The notes beneath the pieces were generated by a model, which worked only from the letters and a program-made list of their open reading frames with translations, was not told the origin of the DNA and ran no database searches. DNA of 64,000 nucleotides from Bradyrhizobium roseum. GTDB taxonomy: Bacteria > Pseudomonadota > Alphaproteobacteria > Rhizobiales > Xanthobacteraceae. The stretch spans positions 7,091,001 through 7,155,000 of the forward strand of contig NZ_CP129212.1 in assembly GCF_030413175.1 (NCBI RefSeq). The letters run 5' to 3'. This document shows, piece after piece, positions 35,925 to 43,475 of the stretch. Every line of letters begins with the position of its first letter. Position 1 is the stretch's first letter. Both the position numbers and the translations under genes were made by a program.

Positions 35925-36938
35925 TCACCCTTCCAGCCGCACGCGCGGATCGATGACACCGTAGAGAATGTCGATGACCAGATTGAGCAGCACGTACATG
36001 ACCGCCATGGTCAGCACAAAACCCTGCACCGGCGCGAAATCCGAGGAGATCAGCGCCTCGACGGCGTAGGAGCCGATGCCGGGCCAGGCGAACACTTTTT
36101 CGACCAGCACGTTGGCGCCGAGCAGGAACGAGAACACCATGCTGAGCGTGGTGATGACCGGCAGCATGGCGTTGCGGAAAGCATAGGTGACGATCACGGT
36201 GGAAGGCGAAAGCCCTGAGGCGCGGGCGGTTCGGACGAACTCGGACGCCAGCACCGCCAGCATCGAGGCCCGGGTCATGCGCGCGATCGGCGCCAGCGAG
36301 AAGATCGCCAGCGTCGCCGCCGGCAGGATCAGCTGGCTGAGCGCCGAACGAAAGGCCTCGAAATCGCGCGCGATCAGCGTGTCGATCAGATAGAAGCCCG
36401 TGATCGTCGGCGGCGCGCTGTAGAACACATCGAGCCGGCCGAGCGGCGCCGGCGACCAGCCGAGCCTGAAATAGAACACGTAGACCAGCACCAGCCCGGT
36501 AAAGAACACCGGCAATGAAACACCCGCGGTCGTCGTGATACGGCAGAGATGATCGATCCATGACCCCGGCCGCGTGGCGGCCAACACGCCCAGCGGGATG
36601 GCGATGATAACCGACACAAAGAGGCCCAGCAGCGTCAGCTCGGCCGATGCCGGCAGGCGGTTGCGGATCTCGGCGGCGACCGGCTGGCCCGTGGTCAGCG
36701 AATTGCCGAAATCGCCATGCACGAGGTCGCTGGTGTAGCGGAAGAACTGCTCGATCAGCGGCTTGTCGAGCCCGAGTTTCTTGCGGATCTGCTCGACCGC
36801 CTCCTTGGTCGCGGCAGGCCCTGCGAAGTACGCAGCCGGATCGCCCGGCAGCGCGCGCGTCAGCAGAAAGGTGACGATCACGACTCCGATCAGCGACGGG
36901 ATCGCAAACAGCAGCCGTTTGCCGATCATGGTCAGCAT
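35925..36938 (-). CDS. Peptide/nickel-type ABC transporter permease (DppB-like)
   Basis: A 337-residue permease with the DppB/OppB pattern: an N-terminal span (LLFAIPSLIGVVIVTFLLTRALPGDPA) continuing into a periplasmic stretch, the ATPase-contact loop EFVRTARASGLSPSTV, and a C-terminal NLVIDILYGVIDPRVR. The gene starts 6 bases after the binding-protein stop. It forms the channel with the DppC-like protein. Confidence 0.92.
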   Translation of the reverse strand: MLTMIGKRLLFAIPSLIGVVIVTFLLTRALPGDPAAYFAGPAATKEAVEQIRKKLGLDKPLIEQFFRYTSDLVHGDFGNSLTTGQPVAAEIRNRLPASAELTLLGLFVSVIIAIPLGVLAATRPGSWIDHLCRITTTAGVSLPVFFTGLVLVYVFYFRLGWSPAPLGRLDVFYSAPPTITGFYLIDTLIARDFEAFRSALSQLILPAATLAIFSLAPIARMTRASMLAVLASEFVRTARASGLSPSTVIVTYAFRNAMLPVITTLSMVFSFLLGANVLVEKVFAWPGIGSYAVEALISSDFAPVQGFVLTMAVMYVLLNLVIDILYGVIDPRVRLEG

Positions 36939-36944
36939 GGCGGA

Positions 36945-38564
36945 TTACGCCTTCACCAGCGCGCGATAGTCGAGCCGGCGGTGGAACCAGTACTGATAGC
37001 CCGAGATGTTCTTCTGCATCGCGACGTTGACGAAGGGCTGGTACAGCGGGATGCGCGGGATGTCGGTGAAGGCGAGATCGACAAAACCTTTGACGCTTTT
37101 GTCGTAAGTCGCGGTGTCGCCGGTCGAGGCGGCCGTACGCGCGCCGTCGATCAGTTTGTCCATCTCGGGCGACTTGTAGCTCATGGTGTTGAAGACGGAA
37201 TTGTTGCCGTGATAGCACCAGTAGAAGAAGTATTCGGGGTAATCGAGCCAGCCCGAGAACACATTGGTGTAGAGCGGCATTTCCTTCTTGTTCAGCTCGG
37301 TGCGCCAGTTGGCGCCGGGCACCTTGTTGATCGTGGTCTTGATGCCGATCTGGGCGAGCGACTCCTGCACCAGCACGCAGAGCGGCTCGTTGACGCCGGC
37401 GAAATTCAGGTCGAATGAAATCGTGGTCTCGAAGCCTTGGGCGTAGCCGGCTTCGGCCAGCAGCGCCTTGGCCTTGGCCATGTCGGTGGAATATTTGGTC
37501 GGCTGCGGCCACGCGACCTCGGTGGCCTTGTCAGCCGCGGCGCCGAACATCGGATTGGCGAGGCCGAACAGCACCGCGTCCATGATCTTCTGATACGGCA
37601 ACGCGTAGGCGACCGCCTGACGCACCTTGGGATTATCGAATGGCGGCTTGGTGACGTTCATGCCGATATACTGGATGCCGTTGGAGAACGGCAGCGACAC
37701 CACGTTGAGCTTGCCGTTGGCCTTCATCTCCTGGAAATCCTTGAACGGCAGTTCGTAGGAGATATCGGCGTCGCCACGCTCCAGCAGCGCGCGACGGTTG
37801 CCGGCTTGCGGCACCATGCGCCAGATCACGCGCTTGATCTTCGGCAAGGGGCCGCCGACCCACTCGTCGTTGCGCTCCATGATCACTTCGGTGCCGGCGG
37901 TCCATTTTGTCAACTTGTAGGCACCGGAGCCCGCGGTCTGCTGCTTGGTGTATTCGAGACCCCAGGGATCCTTCTCGCTGGCGTTCTTCTTCACCAGTTC
38001 GGAGTTGACGATGCAGGGCACGATGACCGCGAGATCGGGAATCGTCAGGCGGTCCTTCTTGGCAAAGTCCACCCGCACGGTGTTGTCGTCAACGACGACG
38101 AACTGCTCGGTCTTGGTCAGCGAGCCCGCACTCATCTGGAAGGTCGGGAAACCACCCACGGAGACCGCGCGGTCGAGCGACCATTTGACGTCCTTGGCCG
38201 TGACCGGCGCGCCGTCGTGGAATTTGGCGTTCTTCTTCAGCTTGAAGGTCACCGACATGTCGTCGATCTTCATGTCGTCGGCGAGTTCGCCCTTGAACTT
38301 GTCGCGGTCGTAATACGGCACGCCGCCGGGACCGCTCTTCATCTCGTGCGTGATCAGGCGGTCGTAGCAATTCCACGACACCTCATAGCCGGGCACGTTG
38401 GTGCCGACGCCATGGATGTCTAAGTTGTTCGGACCGCCCTCCGAAACGATCAGCAGGGTCTCGGACCGTGACTGCGCCTGGGCCGCAGACCAGATCGCCG
38501 GCGCGGGCACCATCGCGCCCGCCGCAGCTCCAGTGACGGATTTGAGGAAATCGCGACGCTTCAT
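36945..38564 (-). CDS. Peptide-type ABC transporter substrate-binding protein
   Basis: A 539-residue periplasmic binding protein of the type II SBP_bac_5 family. The N-terminus MKRRDFLKSVTGAAAGAMV is a twin-arginine-like export signal. Body motifs include FKLKKNAKFHDGAPVTAKDV, the family's signature, and RQAVAYALPYQKIMD. GGAG lies seven bases before the ATG. It is the first gene of an eight-gene operon ending in gntR, driven by a likely sigma-54 promoter at 38612-38627. Ligand unknown; a nitrogen-rich compound is inferred from the amidases downstream. Confidence 0.92.
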   Translation of the reverse strand: MKRRDFLKSVTGAAAGAMVPAPAIWSAAQAQSRSETLLIVSEGGPNNLDIHGVGTNVPGYEVSWNCYDRLITHEMKSGPGGVPYYDRDKFKGELADDMKIDDMSVTFKLKKNAKFHDGAPVTAKDVKWSLDRAVSVGGFPTFQMSAGSLTKTEQFVVVDDNTVRVDFAKKDRLTIPDLAVIVPCIVNSELVKKNASEKDPWGLEYTKQQTAGSGAYKLTKWTAGTEVIMERNDEWVGGPLPKIKRVIWRMVPQAGNRRALLERGDADISYELPFKDFQEMKANGKLNVVSLPFSNGIQYIGMNVTKPPFDNPKVRQAVAYALPYQKIMDAVLFGLANPMFGAAADKATEVAWPQPTKYSTDMAKAKALLAEAGYAQGFETTISFDLNFAGVNEPLCVLVQESLAQIGIKTTINKVPGANWRTELNKKEMPLYTNVFSGWLDYPEYFFYWCYHGNNSVFNTMSYKSPEMDKLIDGARTAASTGDTATYDKSVKGFVDLAFTDIPRIPLYQPFVNVAMQKNISGYQYWFHRRLDYRALVKA

Positions 38565-38611
38565 GGGGATGCTCCAAATGCCTTCAGGGAAAATGGCTTT
38601 GGAACGGGGAT

Positions 38612-38627
38612 CGCAAGGTTTGTGCCA
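38612..38627 (-). promoter_or_regulatory. Sigma-54 (-24/-12) promoter of the transporter-atzGEH-gntR operon
   Basis: On the minus strand TGGCACAAACCTTGCG matches TGGCAC-R-N4-TTGC with only the final W position off. The start of transcription would be near 38601, some 37 bases before the first ATG. A perfect palindrome AAGGTTTG-TGC-CAAACCTT (38615-38633) overlaps it and could be a repressor site. The rest of the 546-base spacer to 39110 contains AT-rich sequence and no convincing gene. Confidence 0.65.
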
Positions 38628-39110
38628 AACCTTAAGGAGGCGTTTATTTCGCCTTATCCTGTTGAGTTATCTTGATATTTTTAGACCGCTAGGACAGTGC
38701 GCCGCGCGCAACACCCCAGCGAATTGCATACAAAGACGCATATTTGCTTATTAATTAATCAAAAATTCTTTGCGCTCCATTGTTGGGCGACGATCAAAAT
38801 CGGCCACAGGAGGTCCTTCAACTCGTGGAGGGCGGCCTTTTCCAACCCAGCAAAAAACTACGGTGGCGATCCTGCCCAAAGCATTGGCGGACAAAAAGAA
38901 GCGGCTTGAGTGCGCATTTCTCCGAAATCAAACGGAACCGCGCGCCCGCGAATTTTTCTGAACTTGCGCGGAAACAAGTGTTTTTCGTTTTCTTACAAAA
39001 AGTGGACGAAACCACGCGTCGAGGGCGGTCCGTCAAACGTCATGACGCTTGCCTTTGAGGCTTGATGTGAGACCGTTTATGGCGCGTCACATTCCTGAAA
39101 GGAGAGCCAG

Positions 39111-39293
39111 ATGGCGGATATTGCATCAGACTTGAACCATCTTCAGAGCCTGCTGAGTCAGATCTCAATAATGGCTTCGTTGCCCCAGACTAAAGGCGAC
39201 GATCTTGGCGCGAAGATTGCGGATTGTTTTGCGCCGCTCGTCCGCATTCACGAGGCGGTCAGGAAATCACCGCACAGCGGGCGCCGTTTCTAG
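39111..39293 (+). CDS. Small protein of unknown function
   Basis: A 60-residue open frame with a strong GGAG site before its ATG. The sequence begins with a helix-like MADIASDLNHLQSLLSQISI and lacks signal or membrane segments. I do not recognise a family. It lies alone between an AT-rich spacer and a block of palindromic repeats, with no operon partner. The good ribosome-binding site is the main evidence that it is translated. Confidence 0.5.
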   Translation: MADIASDLNHLQSLLSQISIMASLPQTKGDDLGAKIADCFAPLVRIHEAVRKSPHSGRRF

Positions 39294-39343
39294 ATTGGCG
39301 TTATCGGCGGCTTCGTAGCCGATAGATCTCCACTCTCTCCCCC

Positions 39344-39419
39344 GTCATTGCGAGCGCAGCGAAGCAATTCAGGTCTCAGCACGGGGATAGATGGATTGCT
39401 TCGCTGCGCTCGCAATGAC
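39344..39419. repeat. Perfect long hairpin repeat, family B, copy 1
   Basis: Arms 39344-39368 and 39395-39419 are perfect 25-base complements (GTCATTGCGAGCGCAGCGAA...). The 26-base loop includes GGGGATAGATGG, repeated in the copy at 39558-39617. Confidence 0.85.
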
Positions 39420-39470
39420 GAGGAGAGACCTTCACCAAGGCTTCAGCGGACAAGCCGCTGTGCAGAAATT

Positions 39471-39549
39471 GTAGCCCGCATGAGCGCTTGCGACATGCGG
39501 GATGCCGCGGGCGCCGGTCCCGCATATCGCAAGTGCTCATGCGGGCTAC
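39471..39549. repeat. Palindromic repeat, family C
   Basis: Arms of 32 bases starting GTAGCCCGCATGAGC pair at 30 of 32 positions. It lies between the two family B copies. Confidence 0.8.
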
Positions 39550-39557
39550 AGAGGCGA

Positions 39558-39617
39558 CGAAGCAATCCACGCCTCAGCGCGGGGATAGATGGATTGCTTC
39601 GCTGCGCTCGCAATGAC
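39558..39617. repeat. Family B repeat, copy 2 with truncated left arm
   Basis: The left arm is reduced to CGAAGCAAT while the right arm (39593-39617) is identical to copy 1. The loop is nearly the same as in copy 1. Together 39294-39632 has no gene; these repeats fill it. Confidence 0.75.
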
Positions 39618-39632
39618 GGCGGAGAGAGCGCG

Positions 39633-40955
39633 CTATCTATCCGGATTCGCCCGCTCGAACTGCCTGAGCAGGCGGTTGCCGCGCTCGACGGCGGCGTCCA
39701 GCGCGGCCTGCGCGGACTGCTTGCCGCTGAACACGTGCTCGAGTTCTTCGTCGATCACGCCGCGGATCAGCACAAAGGAGCCGAGCCGGATTCCCTTCGA
39801 ATTCTCGGTCGGCGGCTTCAGGGTCAGCTGCTCGATCCCGATCGCGGCCCCCGGATTGCGATCGTAGAAACCCTGTGCGCGGGTGAGGTCGAAGGCGGCG
39901 CGGGTGATCGGCAGATAGCCCGTGTTCTGGTGCCAGGCGGCCTGCACTTCCGGCTTCGAAAGATAGGCGAAGAACTTTGCAACGCCCGCATATTCGGCGC
40001 GCGGCCGGTCGCGCAGCACCCATAGCGTGGCGCCGCCGATGATGGAATTTTGCGGGGCGCCGGTGATTTCGCTCCGGTACGGGATCATGCCGTAGCCGAC
40101 TTCAAATTTCGAGTTGGCCTTGATGTCGGCGCGCGTGCCTGACGAGCCGACGAAGATGGCGCATTCGCCCTTCTGGAAGCGCGGCTCGGCGGTTTGCCCC
40201 TTGCCGCTGTAGTCGAACACTTTGGTCGCCTGCCATTCCGCGAGTTGCGCGACGTGGCGCACCACGTCCGGATTGTTGAAGGACAGTTCGGTATCGAGCC
40301 CGCCAAAGCCATTGGCCCGGGTGGCCAGCGGCAGATTGTGGAAAGCGGAAAAATTCTCGACATGAACCCAGGACGGCCACGAGGTGGTGAAACCGCAGGG
40401 CGAGCCGGCCGCGCGCAGGCGTTTTGCAGCCGCGCCGATGTCGGCCCAGGTCTTCGGCGGCGCTTCCGGATCGAGACCGGCGGCGCGGAACAGATCCTTG
40501 TTGTAATAGAGGATCGGCGTCGAGACGTTGAACGGGAATGACAGCATGTTGCCGGCGACATCGGCATAATAGCCGGTCACGGCCGGCAGATAGGCCTCCG
40601 GCGAGAACGGCTCCGACTGGTCGCGCATCAGTTCGAACACCGGATAGATCGCGCCCTTGGCCGCCATCATGGTGGCGGTGGCGATCTCGTTGACCTGGAC
40701 GATGGCGGGCTGGCTGCGCGATCGGAAGGCGAAGATCGCCGCCGTCACCGTTTCGGTGTAGTTGCCCTTGTAGGTCGGTGCGATCCGGTAATCGGATTGC
40801 GATGCATTGAAATCGGCCGCCAGCTTTTCAAGCTGCTTGCCGAGTTCGCCCGACATCGCATGCCACCACATGATCTCGGTGGCGGCTCGCGCCGGAGAGG
40901 CAAGGAACGCCACGGCAAGCGCCGCAAATCGCAAGAACAAAAAAACCAATTTCAC
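39633..40955 (-). CDS. UgpB-like extracellular solute-binding protein
   Basis: About 440 residues of the family 1 binding-protein fold. A signal peptide is clear (KLVFLFLRFAALAVAFLAS, cleavage likely after ARA), followed by EIMWWHAMSGELG, typical of the UgpB (glycerol-3-phosphate) group, and FPFNVSTPILYYNKD. No ugpA, ugpE or ugpC genes adjoin; the protein is therefore an orphan, and the two-component genes divergent from it suggest a sensory role. No ATG exists near the N-terminus; GTG 40955 gives the best signal peptide, TTG 40985 is the alternative. Ligand unknown. Confidence 0.85.
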   Translation of the reverse strand: MKLVFLFLRFAALAVAFLASPARAATEIMWWHAMSGELGKQLEKLAADFNASQSDYRIAPTYKGNYTETVTAAIFAFRSRSQPAIVQVNEIATATMMAAKGAIYPVFELMRDQSEPFSPEAYLPAVTGYYADVAGNMLSFPFNVSTPILYYNKDLFRAAGLDPEAPPKTWADIGAAAKRLRAAGSPCGFTTSWPSWVHVENFSAFHNLPLATRANGFGGLDTELSFNNPDVVRHVAQLAEWQATKVFDYSGKGQTAEPRFQKGECAIFVGSSGTRADIKANSKFEVGYGMIPYRSEITGAPQNSIIGGATLWVLRDRPRAEYAGVAKFFAYLSKPEVQAAWHQNTGYLPITRAAFDLTRAQGFYDRNPGAAIGIEQLTLKPPTENSKGIRLGSFVLIRGVIDEELEHVFSGKQSAQAALDAAVERGNRLLRQFERANPDR

Positions 40956-41211
40956 TGGCGACAATCCCGATCTACCGCCGGACAATATGATTTGCCTGGC
41001 TCAGCCTCATAAAATGCCGCAGCCAAGGTTTCAATCCGCCCCGCCGCACTGCAACGCACAATTGCAGATTGCAGCGAAATTAAAGCGATTACTAAGACAG
41101 GCTGGCCCGCGAACCCAGTCATCGATAGCCAAGCATCGGTAAATTCTGCTAAAAACGCTTTGAACCTTTTTGCCCCGCCTTAGACTCCATCTCTAAGGGG
41201 ATTTGTCGCTC

Positions 41212-41367
41212 GTGTATCGCCGCGCCGACCTTTGGCGGACCTTCGTGCCTGTTGTTGTGCTGTTGCTTGCGGCGGTCTCAACGGGCGCTTTCGCGCGCGA
41301 ATTTCGTGGTCACGATCCCCGATGCGCAAGGCATCCGGGCGGCCTGCGCGGAGTGGAGCGAACGTGA
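41212..41367 (+). CDS. Short exported leader ORF coupled to the histidine kinase
   Basis: A 51-residue frame from GTG 41212, with AAGGGG 11 bases upstream. The first part is a signal peptide (TFVPVVVLLLAAVSTGAF) and the remaining 24 or so residues are basic and of low similarity to anything known. Its TGA overlaps the kinase start (GTGA), so translation may be coupled. In the next frame the downstream bases read ANFVVTIPDAQGIRAACAEW, so it may instead be a frameshifted remnant of a periplasmic protein. Confidence 0.35.
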   Translation: MYRRADLWRTFVPVVVLLLAAVSTGAFAREFRGHDPRCARHPGGLRGVERT

Positions 41368-43475
41368 CCGGCGCACCGCACCCGCACAATGGAACCGAAC
41401 GGCGGACGGGCTTCGCGGCGCGCGGCCGTTTTCGCGTCGTGCAATGGCTGCGCGCGGTGCCGATCCGCTGGCGCATCCTGTCGATCGCGGCCCTGAATTC
41501 CGCCGTCGTCGTGGTGCTCGCGGTGCTGATCTGGAACGGCGCCAAGGTGCTGGGTTCGGCCTGGGACGACGTCCGGCAGGTGCGGGAGTCCGACAAGATC
41601 CTAGCGCTGCTGGAAAGCGAAACCAGCCGGCTGCAGAACCTGATCCATCGCTACATCAACCAGCCGAGCCCCGATTTGTTCGCCGAGATCCTGCTGCTGC
41701 GGGAAGCCGTGCTCGGCACCCTGACCACGCGGGCCGCCAGCGATCCGATGCTGTCGGGCTCGGTCGAGCGGCTCGAGCACGTCACCGATCGTTTCCTGAA
41801 CGGGTTCGGCGAATTGCGCGCCGTGCAGGCCACCATCACCAGGACCTACGAGCAGCAGGTGCTGGGCCCGGCGCGGGAAATGGCCGGGCTGTACTCGATC
41901 ATCGAGGGCGCCACCGGACACCGCGACGCGCAGATCTGGCCCTCGCTCGGCAAATCCCGCGAGGCGTTCACGGCCATGCTGGTCGCCACCAACGCCTATT
42001 ATCTGTCGCGCAGCGACGCCTCCGCCGAGGACGCCCGCAAGAATACCGAGACGATCGAGAACACCATTCCCGCGATGAGCGGCCTTGCCGACAATGACCT
42101 GCAGCGCATGGCGCTGCAGCGGCTCGCGGCGCGGACGGTGGCGCTGCGCGAGGGAATGGCCAAGCTGACGGAGCAGCTCGCGATCCGGACCGAATTGCTG
42201 CGCAACACCATCGATGCCAGCCAGGCCGAGGCGATCGGCGTCATCGACGAATTGTCGGTCAAGATGCGCCAGCGCGAACAGAAGGCGCAGGAGACGTTCG
42301 ACAGGACGCTGTCGGCGATCTCGCGCCGGGTGCTGTCGATCGCGGTGATGTTCCTCGGCATCATCCTGTCCGCCGGCGTGCTGATCGCGCTGTCGATCCG
42401 CCTGCCGCTGCAGCAGATCCTCCGCTCGATGCACGCGATCACGTCGGGCAATCTGGATCGCAGGGTTCAAGGCACCACCGCCAGAGACGAGGTCGGCGCC
42501 ATGGCGCGCGCCGTGGACGTGTTTCGCGAGAACGCCATCGCCAAGCGCAAGACGGAAGCCGAATTGCGCGCCGCCAAGGAGAAGGCCGAGGCCGCGCTCA
42601 TCGAACTCAACACCGCGCAGCAGAACCTGATCGACGCCGAGCGGCTGGCAGCCCTCGGCGGCCTGGTGGCCGGCGTCGCCCATGAGGTGAACAACCCGAT
42701 CGGCATCAGCCTGACGGTGGCGTCGAGCTTTGCGCGCCGGGCCGAAACCTTCGAGCAGGAATTGCGCACCGGGCCGCTGCGCCGCTCCAAGCTCGACGCG
42801 TTCGTCAACAGCTCGCGCGACGCGGCCGGCCAGCTGGTGGCGAACCTGCACCGCGCCGGCGAACTGATCCAGTCGTTCAAGCAGGTGGCGGTGGACCGCT
42901 CGCACGCCGAGCGCCGGCAGTTCAATCTCAGCGAGGCCACCGACCAGATCATCGCGAGCCTGCGGCCCGCGCTGAAGAAGGCCGCGATCACGCTGTCGGT
43001 GGAGGTGCCCGAAGGGCTCGTGATCGACGGCTATCCCGGCTCCTACGGCCAGATATTGACCAACCTGTTCCTGAACGCCGCCAACCACGCCTTTGCCGAC
43101 GGCCGGTCCGGGGCGATCACGATCTCGGCGCGGGCGCGCGGCAGCGACGACGTCGAGATCATCTTTGCCGACAACGGGGCCGGCATGACCCCGGACGTGC
43201 AGCGCCAGGCGTTCGACCCGTTCTTTACGACGCGCCGCAACGAGGGCGGCACCGGGCTGGGCTTGCATATCGTCTATAATCTTGTCACTCAACAGCTCGG
43301 CGGTCGGATGATGCTGGAGTCGAGGCTGGGACAAGGCACCACCTTCCGCATTATCATGCCCAAGGTCGCCAAGGGTGGGTCGACAGGTGGATCGACCGAC
43401 GAACCGACGATGACAGACCAGGCAGCAGCCGACGGAACTTCGCAATGGCCGAACAGGACGATGTCCTCCACCTGA
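41364..43475 (+). CDS. Membrane sensor histidine kinase
   Basis: A 703-residue HPK. One membrane span (ILSIAALNSAVVVVLAVLIW), a long periplasmic sensor region of about 270 residues, a second span (IAVMFLGIILSAGVLIALSI), then HAMP (about residues 350-400) and a coiled coil. The phospho-accepting His is in AGVAHEVNNPIG; the ATPase has DNGAGMT and GGTGLGLHIV. GTG 41364 has GGAG five bases upstream. It overlaps the short leader ORF by four bases and the next kinase gene by 31 bases, forming an operon with a second kinase and an OmpR-type regulator. The UgpB-like binding protein is divergent and may deliver the signal. Confidence 0.9.
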   Translation: MTGAPHPHNGTERRTGFAARGRFRVVQWLRAVPIRWRILSIAALNSAVVVVLAVLIWNGAKVLGSAWDDVRQVRESDKILALLESETSRLQNLIHRYINQPSPDLFAEILLLREAVLGTLTTRAASDPMLSGSVERLEHVTDRFLNGFGELRAVQATITRTYEQQVLGPAREMAGLYSIIEGATGHRDAQIWPSLGKSREAFTAMLVATNAYYLSRSDASAEDARKNTETIENTIPAMSGLADNDLQRMALQRLAARTVALREGMAKLTEQLAIRTELLRNTIDASQAEAIGVIDELSVKMRQREQKAQETFDRTLSAISRRVLSIAVMFLGIILSAGVLIALSIRLPLQQILRSMHAITSGNLDRRVQGTTARDEVGAMARAVDVFRENAIAKRKTEAELRAAKEKAEAALIELNTAQQNLIDAERLAALGGLVAGVAHEVNNPIGISLTVASSFARRAETFEQELRTGPLRRSKLDAFVNSSRDAAGQLVANLHRAGELIQSFKQVAVDRSHAERRQFNLSEATDQIIASLRPALKKAAITLSVEVPEGLVIDGYPGSYGQILTNLFLNAANHAFADGRSGAITISARARGSDDVEIIFADNGAGMTPDVQRQAFDPFFTTRRNEGGTGLGLHIVYNLVTQQLGGRMMLESRLGQGTTFRIIMPKVAKGGSTGGSTDEPTMTDQAAADGTSQWPNRTMSST

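Noticed and set aside
38818..39036. 72-codon minus-strand frame in the AT-rich spacer
   Set aside because: No ribosome-binding site, no similarity, overlaps other short frames.
39344..39617. Possible CRISPR-like repeat array
   Set aside because: Only two unequal hairpin repeats with one unrelated palindrome between them; no regular spacers and no cas genes.
41601..43445. Long minus-strand frame opposite the first histidine kinase (614 codons)
   Set aside because: Antisense shadow of a clear kinase gene.
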